From Mauremys mutica (lineage: Eukaryota; Chordata; Testudines; Geoemydidae): 64,000 nt of DNA. The stretch lies in assembly GCF_020497125.1 (NCBI RefSeq), contig NC_059073.1:18311225-18375224 (forward strand), in the 5' to 3' direction. The notes beneath the pieces are model-generated. The model searched no databases. It was given only the letters and a program-made list of their open reading frames with translations, and had not been told where the DNA came from. Below, in pieces: positions 55,451 to 64,000 of this stretch (its first letter is position 1; each line of letters starts with the position of its first letter). The translations under genes were made by a program, and so were the position numbers.

Positions 55451-55679
55451 CAAATTCCCATCCAGCTGTACCAAAAATAGATCTAAGATCAAGGAACCAC
55501 AAACCACTCTTTTGTGACACTTGCTCAGCAGCCTGCTGCCCCTAGGATGTAGCGATTGGTTTTATTTGTGCTTTGTGTGGTAACAAACATGATGTCAGAG
55601 CCAGTGATTTCAATGGCAATGTTGTCAGTTCATGATTTTGTGTGTCTTGTGATATTTGGTATGTCACGTACAGCCCCTT

Positions 55680-55920
55680 CTCCTGAAGTCATGTGATTAT
55701 GTGAAAATCTCAGCTTTCATTTTTTAAAAAAATGAGTTTCTAATCTTACGGGTTCGCAAAGAGAAGCTTAAAAATGTGAACCTGAAAGGCTCAAAACCAG
55801 AAGGCAAATAAATAGTAAATGTTGGGTTCTGTTTTTGAAAATCTCATAGTTGTTAAACCAATTTCATAAATTAGTTGAGGCCTGACTCATGATTTTTGAA
55901 AACTTGAGGTGATCAGTACT
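55680..55920 (+). repeat. Interspersed 'gtgaaaatctcagctttcat' repeat
   Basis: Shares 'gactcatgatttttgaa' and 'atctcatag' with the family at 15780-16090. Confidence 0.35.
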
Positions 55921-57334
55921 GCAACTGGACTATTTGCAAAGTAAGATATTATTCAGCAGAAGTAGTGGCTGTGGAATGGGGCTTCACAGAAAAATGGCTT
56001 CAACTGTCCCTCTTAATTTTTCTGACTCAAATCACAGACTTGAGGCCTTATCAGACAAACAAAAGCATAAACCTAGACTCTGTTTGTCAGGCTGATTCAT
56101 ACTGTAAAATAATCACTTGCCTGCCTTGAAAAAAATAATTTCAAAATGTCTGGTACAACTCTAAAAATCACCCACTGGATTCAATGTGGTACATTGTTTA
56201 ATTAAAATAGTACTCATGAAATTCATTGCATTTTACAGCCTTATAACTTCCAAATAATTCAAAGCAACATCTCCAGGGGTAGTAATCTATTCGCACAAAT
56301 TGATAATTATGTGGAATGACATAAATATGTCATTAGACATACAGTAAATACACCCAGATATTCCATTTCACAAAGAAGTATTGGTAATTAGGAGGAATGA
56401 AAGCAAATCAGAAATGACACTTCATGAATAATTCAGTGTTTCCATTATTAATCTTTACATATTTTCCAAGGTTTCTGATTTTGCTTGCTGTTAAACAGCT
56501 GCCAAATTCCATGCCAGAAGTGGCTGTATTTCAGTGGGGAGTTTGTGTATGTACAGTATACAGTTTGAAAATCACTTTGGGTTTGTCACAGGTTCCTCTT
56601 AGCCCCAGCATCCCATGAAATGGGCTTTCCTTCATTTTACAGAAAATAAATTGACACAACTCAAAATGGCCACTTGGGCATTAAAGTCCATACCATAAAA
56701 CTGTCTTTTGCTGATGCAACCCAAAATATTGTCTGGTAGGTTTCTGATCAAGCCAGGTTTCTTCAGTTAAGACAGGTAGAGCCATCCTTCCTTGGCACAG
56801 CCTCACCCAGAACTGTCCTTTGAAAGAAGCAGCCAGACTTTTTTATCTTGCCTGCTGGACCCTGATTATCGTCTGCCTGCTTACATTCCTTCTAGCAACT
56901 GGAGGACCAAATCTCTCTGCTTCTGCCAGCTGCGGATCCTGAAAGCCTCTCTAAGCAACCCCTGGAGGTCTGAGCTCAATGTTCTTCTCATCCAAAAATC
57001 CAGCTTCATAGAGTGGGGTATGCCATGGCAGCAGGGCCTCCAGTAGGGGTTGGCAAACATCTGATATATCTCATCACAGGGTTAATTTAGGATGGCAGGT
57101 GCATCTTGACGCACTTTCAAGAGTTCTGATTTCAGAGGGTGGGTACTCAGCACTTTCTGAAAATCAGGTCCCTTTTAAGATTTCTCAAGTGGGGCCAAAA
57201 TCAGTAGCCAAGTGAATTTGAAAAAGTCTTGGCTATAAGAGTATATGCTAATGCTAAAAGTCTTTGGCTTGGAATTTGCCATATACGGCTTCAGCCCAAG
57301 GAATATTAGTTTTGGGGTTTTGGGGTTTTTTTTA
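55921..57334. other. Unannotated non-coding sequence
   Basis: AT-rich. No gene recognised. Confidence 0.4.
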
Positions 57335-57704
57335 CCATTTGCTTTTTTAAAACCAAATATGATCCTGCAGGTCTGTAACCGGACTAATCACTCAGGATAT
57401 GTCTGCACTGCAATAAAAAACATGTGGAACCAAGTCTCAGAGCCTGGATCAGTTGACTTGGGCTTGTGGAGCTCGGGTTGCAGGGCTAAAAGTTGCAGTG
57501 TAGATATTCGGGCTCAGGCTGGAGCCCAGACTCTGAGAACCTCCCACCTCAAAGTGTCTCAGAGCCCAGATTCCAGCCTGATCCAGCTGATCCAGGCTAT
57601 GAGACTTGTTTGCACATGTTCTTTATTGCAGTGTAGACATACCCTGAGTGATCAGTCCTGTTACAGACCTGCAGGAGCATACTTGGTTTTTAAAAAGCAA
57701 ATGG
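57335..57704. repeat. Large inverted repeat: palindromic Harbinger-like MITE with inverted host flanks
   Basis: The MITE (about 57396-57645) has ends GGATATGTCTGCACTGC and GCAGTGTAGACATACCC. Outside them the flank is mirrored for about 60 bp more: 'ccatttgc', 'taaaaccaaatatg', 'cctgcaggtctgtaac' and 'atcactca' on the left have their complements in reverse order on the right. Total arms are about 118 bp (57335-57453 and about 57586-57704). The 3-bp flanks are TCA and TGA, i.e. complementary instead of a direct duplication. Confidence 0.9.
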
Positions 57705-58510
57705 ATCAAATTCTACCTTAATTTTCTCATTAAAGTCAAGGAGATTGTACAGATTGTAAATCAAGGTCAGAATGTGTCTATATTTCCATAGTGTAAAACA
57801 GGACTCAAACTGGAAGTGCAGGAAAGGGGATACCTGGCACTATGTAGCACCACTACCTCTTTCCAGCTGCAGCCTTGTGTTCCAGCATCCATCCTCTCAT
57901 TTTAAAAAAATTCAATCTCTAACACACAGGTTTGAAGAGAACCTTCAAAATGTGAACCGAATCGAAGAGATGCAGTGATGTCTGCAGAGACCCTGTAACA
58001 ATGGCTCAAAGAAGTGTGAACTGTAACTGCTCATCTGTCTGGGGGTGCAAGCTCAGAAGCCCAGTGATGCTCGTTCAAAGTACTGACTTTTAGATGATCT
58101 CCACACTGATCAAAGCATAGGAAACGAGTAGAAGAGGAGCTAGCCTGAGTGACATCTCCTTTTGGTTCCATGAGAGGGTGGTTCTTGGGAGAATACACCT
58201 CTTATTGTTCTCCCACAAATCAAGGAGCCTTGCCCAAGGGGCTTTGCAGAGCACACATGATCACAGTTTGAACAACTGCACAATCCATTGTGCATGGTGT
58301 TTCCTGTGGTATCTCAAGCCAGCAGAGCGTGGAAGAGTACCCAGCCCACTACCTGTTTCCCGCTCAATTCACCCTACTTGTAGATGGGAGATGACCAGTC
58401 TTTCCTACCATGAAGTTTGGCAGCTGTATAAATGTTAGAGATCCTAGTTGGGTGTGTCCTGTATATATGCCTGTTAGATATCACTTCCCTGTCTTGAAGT
58501 ATGGTGCATG
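57705..58510. other. Unannotated non-coding sequence
   Basis: No feature recognised. Confidence 0.4.
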
Positions 58511-58512
58511 TA

Positions 58513-59092
58513 CAGGGAAACCCCGCTATAACGCGCCCCCGCAATAACGCAAATTCGGATATAAGGTGATCATAAGGGGGCTCCGGCCGCTCCAAGCAAA
58601 AAAATTAAAAAAGCAGCTGGAGCGCCGCGGAAACGAAAAAAGGAAAAAACCGCCAGAGCGCCGTTGAAGCGCATAAAAAAAAAGAAAAAAGAAAAAAAGA
58701 GGCTGGAGCGCCGCCAAAGAAAAAAAAACAAAAAATGGAATGTGCCTTCCTCACTGCCTCTTCCCCCCACCCCCGCTTCTTCTTTTGGCGAGAAGAGCCA
58801 TTCTCCTCCCCAGCTGCTCCTCGCTCTTCCTCTGCCCCTTGCACATCTCCCCTGCTCTCCCCAAGTGTTTCCCTCTCTCGCTGCATGGCTGAGAGCCCCC
58901 GCTGCTGGAGCTGCACTCTTTCCGTTACTGTTATGGGCAGTTCGCAAATGCAAGTCCTTCTCTGCCCAAGAGAAATTGACCAGCTTGAAACTGACTGGCT
59001 TGAAATGGTAAACCTCACTATACCGTGACCCCGCATTTATCGCGATCGAATTTTTTGGGCCCCAATCATCGTGTTATAGCGGGCTTTCACTG
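58513..59092. mobile_element. 580-bp pogo/Tigger-like MITE
   Basis: Ends CAGGGAAACCCCGCTATAAC and GTTATAGCGGGCTTTCACTG, with TA at 58511-58512 and 59093-59094, as for Tc1/mariner/pogo elements. The left third contains about four units built of 'gctggagcgccgc' plus an A-rich spacer, i.e. a small minisatellite. No transposase sequence is seen. Confidence 0.9.
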
Positions 59093-59129
59093 TAATAACG
59101 TTTATCACCATTAGAGTGATCAGGAAGTA

Positions 59130-59480
59130 TTCAGTGTTAGAGCTGGTCAAATATTTTCAAATAAAACATTTTCATTCTCAAAAAAACATTGCTTTTCATA
59201 AAAAGGTATCAAGATGTTTTTGCAAAAATTTCATTCTTTTACAATATTTTTTTCCAAGTTTGTCAATATTTGTCATTGACAGAAAACCCAGTTCTCCATA
59301 AATTTAAAAATTTCTATAACTACCTAATTCTGATAACATTTTCTATAGCAATTGGCAGGAGGGGAATGAAAAAAAATTAGTGAATTAAATGGATCCGCTT
59401 TGAATCCTTGGTCAATGAAAACAATCTCAAAACTTTGAACATTTTTATTAAACTAGTTTTACATTTTTTGTCTGGGTCGC
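59130..59480 (+). repeat. T-rich 'gagctggtcaaatatttt' repeat
   Basis: Same family as 48265 and 54996. Confidence 0.45.
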
Positions 59481-60288
59481 TTTAATGTGTTTTTAATAGA
59501 AGCTCTACTACTACCACAAAACAGTGACGGATTAAGATTTGTGAAAGATCTGGGAGAAAGCGATATTTACAGACAATTTAATGCACTCAAAAGGTCATAC
59601 TGGATGCTGATAGCAGGCACATATATTGTTTAGCACAAACTGACATTAGAAGGCAAATGAATGCTCTCTGATTCACTCGTAAGCAAATGTCTCATGTAGG
59701 CAGTAACCATATTCTGCAACAGTGAACATCTCTACATAAGAAGGGGATAGGTTATAATTTAAGGGAATGGGGTCATTCAAATGCTTTGTCTCTTTTTTGT
59801 GAGACGGACGTGACCTCACCATGCCCAACAGATGGGAAGGTGTGAGATGGATGATAGATTAGGCATAGCTCACTGTATTGTAAATCCTGATGATCTTGCA
59901 ATATGTGTCACTTTCAATTCAGTGTTAAACTAGCAATTTATTTTTGCTTGATTAAAGTTTACGGTGTAGTTTGTTGTGCCTGGGGACTGTGTGGGAGTGA
60001 GGGCTAGAAGGCTGCTAGCTGCATGTGCATTAGCAACCTCTAGCCTCCTGTCCTTTGATCCTTCATCACCCTTGATCATCCTCAGTCACGCTTCCCATTT
60101 GTTAATGAGGGGGCAGGGCTTACCTAGGAAAGAAGGGCTTAAAAGCCAGATTCTAAGCATGCAAGGGGAGCTAGCAAACAGAGGGGAGCAAACAGGGGTG
60201 TTTGTAGGAGGGAGAAAGAATAAAATCAGCATGGTTCAGAAAGGTCAGTGTTCCTCTGAGCTCCTCCTCAATAGAGCAAATAATTAAA
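59481..60288. other. Unannotated non-coding sequence
   Basis: No feature recognised. Confidence 0.4.
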
Positions 60289-60404
60289 CAACCAATTTGT
60301 AAGCACTTAGAAGGTAATAAGTCACATTCAACATGGACTTCTTAAAAACAAATCGTGTCAAAGCAACCTAATATCACTCTTTGACAAGGTAACAAGACTT
60401 GTGG

Positions 60405-60760
60405 GTTCAGGGAAGGAGTAGATGTGATATATCTCAACTTTAGTAAGGCTTTTGATACTGTCTCACATGACCTTCCCATAAGTAAATGAGGGAAATATGA
60501 CCTAGATGAACCTACTACAAGGTGTGTGCCCAACTGGTTGAAAAACAAGAGTATTTATCAGTGGTTCAGGCAAGCTGGAAGAATATATTGAGTGTGGTCC
60601 CACAGGAATATTTCCTGAGTCCAGTTCTATTCAATATCTTCATATATAATTTGGATAATGGCATAGAGAGTACACTTATAAAGTTTGTGGACGATGCCAA
60701 GCTGGGTGGGGTGCAAGCACTTTGGAGGATAAGAAATCAAAATGATCTTGACAAACTGGA
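60405..60760 (+). pseudogene. CR1 reverse transcriptase fragment, catalytic Asp pair kept
   Basis: The RT copies the element's RNA at the nicked target. VDVIYLNFSKAFDTVSHD (about 60420-60473) holds the first catalytic Asp region, though with Asn (YLNFSKAFD) where YLDFSKAFD is usual. After a stop and a frameshift, VPQEYFLSPVLFNIFIYNLD and KFVDDAKLGG follow; the F-V-D-D box has both Asp codons at 60690-60695. The frame is cut at 60760 by the inserted CR1 tail, which adds ...LEWVT and a stop. Inactive. Confidence 0.8.
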
Positions 60761-60931
60761 ATGGGTTACCTAGGGAGGTGGTGGAATCTCCTTCCTTAGA
60801 GGTTTTTAAGGTCAGGCTTGACAAAGCCATGGCTGGGATGACTTAGTTGGGTTTGGTCCTGCTTTGAGCAGGGGGTTGGACTAGATGACCTCCTGAGGTC
60901 CCTTCCAACCCTGAGATTCTATGATTCTATG
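60761..60931 (+). mobile_element. CR1 3' tail nested in CR1, with 8-bp duplication
   Basis: Starts 'atgggttacctagggaggtg' and ends 'gattctatgattctatg'. AAACTGGA stands exactly on both sides (60753-60760 and 60932-60939). 171 bp. Confidence 0.9.
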
Positions 60932-61199
60932 AAACTGGAGAAATGGTCTGAAATAAATTGATTGAAATTCAATAAGGACAAATGCAAAGTACTCCACTTA
61001 GGAAGGAATAATCAGTTGCACTAATACAAAATGGGAAATGACTGCCTAGGAAGGAGTACTGCAGAAAAGGATCTGGGGGTCATAGTGGATCACAAACTAA
61101 ATATGAGCCAACAATATAATACTGTTGCAAAAAAAAAGCGAACATCATTCTGGGCTATATTAGCAGGAGTGTTATAAACAAGACACAGGAACTGATCCT

Positions 61200-61640
61200 T
61201 TCTCTCTGCTCAGCACTGATAAGGCCTCAACTGGAGAACTGTGTCCAGTTCTGACCATCACACTTTGGGAAAGATGTGGACAAATTGGAGAGAATCCAGA
61301 GGAGAGCAAAAAAAATTATTAAAGGTCTAGAAAACATGACCTAAGAGGAAATGTTGAAAAAAATAGTTTTGTTTAGTCTGGAGAAGAGAAGATGGAGGGG
61401 GGATGTGATAACATTCTACAGGTATGTAAAAGGTCCTTATAAAGAGAAGAGTGATAAATTGTTCTCCTTATCAACTGATGACAGGACAAGAAGAAATGGG
61501 CTTAAATTGTAGCAAAGGAGATTTAGGTTAGACATTAGGAATAACTTCCTAATGGTTAGGGTAGTTAAGCACTGGAACAAATTACCTAGGGTGGTTGTGG
61601 GATCTCCATCATTTTTTAAGAACAAGCTAGACAAACACCT
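61200..61640 (+). pseudogene. CR1 ORF2 C-terminal region (decayed)
   Basis: 'cctcaactggagaactgtgt' (RPQLENCVQF), then LERIQRRAKKIIKGLE- and [14 protein letters not shown] parts, and finally LPRVVVGSPSFFKNKLD give the same block order as 46880-47340, with several stops. Confidence 0.7.
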
Positions 61641-61745
61641 GTCGGGGATGGTCTAGATGATACTTAGTCCTGCCTCAGTGCAAGGGACTGGACTAGATGA
61701 CCTACTGATGTCCCTTTCAGCCCTACATTTCTATGATTCTATGAT

Positions 61746-62457
61746 CATTCTTACTTTAAATTGTCAAAATAGCCTTTGACCTATAGGAAGGTACAGAGGC
61801 TTATGAGCTACTAGTTGTGCGTTCTAGACTCACTTCTTTGTAAATTATTAGGCTATATACAGGAGCCACTGGATTAAATCATGGGTATAAACAGCTAGGG
61901 ACTTTGGGGGGAATTTAGTGCCCTCCCCAAAAAATAGAGAGAGCTTCCATTAATAAATGAAGGAAATACTGAATTTGGAACAGAATCTCATTTTATTAAA
62001 TGTGGACAAATTTAATTATGGTACAGAACTACTCACTGAAGTGAGATTTGGCAGGTATTGCTTTTTAACTCTAGCTACCCACCCCCACAAAATAAAAATA
62101 AGTTGTCTAGGCCCCCAGGAAATTCTGTGGCCTGTGCTACTCAGAAGGTCAAAGCAAATCTTCATAATAGTCACTTCTGGTCTTAATCAGCTATGCATTT
62201 TTGTCTTAAGCACATGTGTGTTTAACTAACTTTTACTTTGTGTTTTCTTTCTGTAAAAAAAATGGCAATAAAAACTTATTTCACTGAAATCATTGGCCTT
62301 CAACTTTTTGTTGGGAGTACTTCTCTTGTGGTAATTTGATGAATGCGCTTCCTTCTCTGTATCAATCTGGGTTTTTACATTAGCGCCTATTGCCTTCGTA
62401 GCTGAGCCATATCAGCTGAGATTGGCCACACTCATCCTCCAATGAAGGTGGCATGAT
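61746..62457. other. Unannotated non-coding sequence
   Basis: No feature recognised. Confidence 0.4.
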
Positions 62458-62460
62458 TTA

Positions 62461-62753
62461 GGCCTGGTCACCAGTTAAAAGTTAGTTTGACATAGCTACA
62501 CAGATGAGAGGTGTGAAAAACCACACACTGCAGTGTTGTAGCTATGCCAACCTAACCCCCAGTGGAAACACAGCCAGGTCAATGGACAAATGCTTCTGTC
62601 AACCTAGCTACTATCACTAGGGAAGGTGGTGTTCCTATAGCAATGGAAAAACCCTTTCTGTCACTGCAGGCTGTGTCTACATTCCAGGATTATGCCAATA
62701 TAGCTATGGTGGTGTAGCTATGCCGCTATAGCCGCCGCAGTGTAGACATGGCC
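62461..62753. mobile_element. 293-bp Harbinger-type MITE
   Basis: GGCCTGGTC at the left and GACATGGCC at the right, with TTA at 62458-62460 and 62754-62756. The left end equals the first 9 bases of the large Harbinger element at 1382. Interior blocks are shared with the split MITE at 31593-33713. Confidence 0.85.
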
Positions 62754-62842
62754 TTATACCAGTGAGGACTGCCTGGTTTTCCCCTCCAGCAGCAGTCAGT
62801 TGGATAGGGACAGGGGGACACTCACTCTCCAAATATATCCGA

Positions 62843-64000
62843 GGGTATGTCTACACTACAAAATTAGGTCGATTTTATAGAAGTCAATTTTTTAGAAATT
62901 GATTTTATACAGTCGATTGTGTCTGTCCCCACTAAGTGCATTCAGTCGGTGGAGTGCATCCACAGTACTGAGGCTAGCATAGACTTTTGAAGCATTGCAC
63001 TGTGGGTAGCTATCCCACAGTTCCCTCAGTCTCTGCCATCCATTGGAATTCTGGGTTGAGCTCCCAATGCCTGATGGGGCAAAAACATTGTCGCAGGTGG
63101 TTTGGGGTACATGTCGTCAGGCCCCCCTCCCTCCTTCCCTTCCTCCCTCCATGAAAGCAACTGCAAACAATCGTTCCTCAGTTACCCGTGCAGACAACAT
63201 ACCACGGCAAGCATGGAGCCCACTCAGCTCACTGTCACCGTACGTCTCCTGGGGGCTGCTGGCAGATGCGGTACTACACAGCAGCAGCTCCTTGCCTTCG
63301 TGGAAGCAGATGGTGCAGTTTGACTGCTAGCCGTCATCGTCGTCTCCTGGGTGTTCCTAGCCAACCTCGGTGAGGTCAGTCAGGGAGCCTGGGCAGACAT
63401 GGGTGCTCCTGGCAGACCTCGCTGAGGTCGGTCAGGGGCGCCTGGACATAAATGGGAGTGACTCCAGGCCATTCTCTTCTTTAAATTTCGTCTCATGGAG
63501 ATTCAGTCCTGCCTGGAATATCATGTGAGCTGGAAGCTTCTGTCTCAGGCTGCTCTCCCAGCTGGCAGCACCACGTGGTCGCACCTACTCCAGCCTACCC
63601 CTGGCTCCCATGGCTCATGAAGCCTGGACAGTAGTAAGGAGCCGTTCAACTATAGGCTGAGCAAGTGCAGAATGGTGGTAGCATGTGCATTTGGACGTTT
63701 AAAAGCTCGCTGGTGCTGTTTACTGACTGGGTTAGACCTCAGCAAAACCAATATTCCCATCGTTATTACTGCTTGCTGTGTGCTCCACAATCTCTGTGAG
63801 AGTAAGGGGGAGAGGTTTATGGTGGGGTGGGAGGTTGAGGCAAATCGCCTGGCCGCTGGTTACGTGCAGCCAGACAGCAGGGCGGTTAGAAGAGCACAGC
63901 AGGGTGTGCTGCGCACCAGAGAAGCTTTGAAAACCAGTTTCATGACTAGCCAGGCTACGGTGTGAAAGTTCCATTTGTTTCTCCTTGATGAAAACCTGCC
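62843..64000 (+). mobile_element. Second Harbinger transposon, left end; continues past the window
   Basis: GGGTATGTCTACACTAC with AT-rich sub-terminal 'gtcgattttatagaagtc' starts the element, and nuclease-coding sequence lies at 63621-63965 on +. The preceding CGA may be a changed TGA duplication. 'gctatcccacagttcc' is shared with the Harbinger at 1382-6215, near 2820 and (inverted) 6045. The right end is outside. Confidence 0.75.
63621..63965 (+). pseudogene. Harbinger DDE nuclease, C-terminal fragment, catalytic Glu replaced
   Basis: The frame reads SLDSSKEPFNYRLSKCRM, then VVACAFGRLKARW, LSKTNIPIVITACCVLHNLC and a C-terminal tail to a stop at 63963. It is the HARBI1-type end with the helix that carries the third catalytic residue. 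That residue is Glu in the family (V-V-E-x-A-F-G-x-L) but Ala here (codon GCA at 63681-63683). The upstream frame is blocked by a TGA at 63618. The first two catalytic Asp regions are not seen between 62843 and 63620, so this copy is truncated as well as mutated. It is the part that the copy at 5408-5757 lacks. Confidence 0.8.

Larger units (their letters stand above)
60290..61745 (+). mobile_element. CR1 LINE, 3' half, with a nested CR1 tail
   Basis: From the RT palm (VDVIYLNFSKAFDTVSHD) through the C-terminal region to a 3' end 'tggactagatgacctactga', 'catttctatgattctatga'. The order matches CR1 once 60761-60931 is taken out. Confidence 0.9.

Noticed and set aside
57245..57721. 158-codon plus-strand frame
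   Set aside because: It runs through the inverted repeat at 57335-57704 and has no domain.
58570..59036. Frames of 127 and 143 codons on the minus strand
   Set aside because: Phe- and Arg-rich products of the A-run minisatellite in the pogo-like MITE.

Overview
The window reads as vertebrate nuclear DNA, most likely from a turtle or a close sauropsid relative. Evidence: CR1 LINE 3' ends with the ATTCTATGA tail, tRNA-derived and MIR-like SINEs, Ty3/Gypsy chromovirus-type elements, Penelope-like element tails, many palindromic hAT and PIF/Harbinger MITEs, and a two-gene Harbinger transposon with TTCGAATTA-rich termini that I associate with turtle genomes. The lineage is inference from remembered repeat families, not from an alignment. 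I find no host exon, rRNA, genuine tRNA or CRISPR. All recognisable protein-coding sequence belongs to transposable elements, nearly all of it broken.

Layout. 0-8 kb: an older repeat (about 500-1378 and 6219-6870) split by a 4.8 kb Harbinger element (1382-6215, TAA target duplication) with a Myb/SANT-like gene on + and a truncated DDE nuclease on -. 8-12 kb: no recognisable feature. 11.9-15.5 kb: a Gypsy element with two LTRs, an open gag and a decayed, internally deleted pol; its 3' LTR carries a 122-bp MITE with an 8-bp duplication. 17 kb: a palindromic MITE whose flanks are also inverted copies of each other. 17.6-24.9 kb: LTR-like pieces, a tandem duplication and a Penelope-like copy. 26-34 kb: several MITEs with clear target duplications, one of them split by an LTR-like insert that itself holds two more insertions.

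34.7-40.8 kb: a MIR-like SINE, a degraded second Gypsy lineage on +, a third Gypsy fragment with integrase/chromodomain remnants on -, and a MITE. 42-45 kb: a palindromic MITE, a chimeric SINE-LINE insertion with a 15-bp duplication and a solo LTR with a TATA box. 45.8-47.6 kb: a CR1 copy interrupted by a younger CR1 tail and by an internally deleted hAT element. 48-54 kb: LTRs, a Gypsy RT fragment, two Penelope-like tails and GC-rich palindromic MITEs. 57.3 kb: a second MITE with inverted flanks. 58.5 kb: a pogo-like MITE with TA duplication. 60.3-61.7 kb: another CR1 interrupted by a CR1 tail. 62.5 kb to the end: a Harbinger MITE and the 5' part of a second Harbinger element.

The genes do not form a pathway; the record is one of nested insertion. 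The best leads are (i) two palindromic MITEs whose host flanks became inverted duplications, (ii) hammerhead-ribozyme-like cores in the Penelope-like tails, (iii) a tRNA-SINE/LINE chimera inserted as a unit, (iv) a 19-bp microinversion over a hAT terminus, and (v) a Gypsy gag that stays open while its pol is wrecked.
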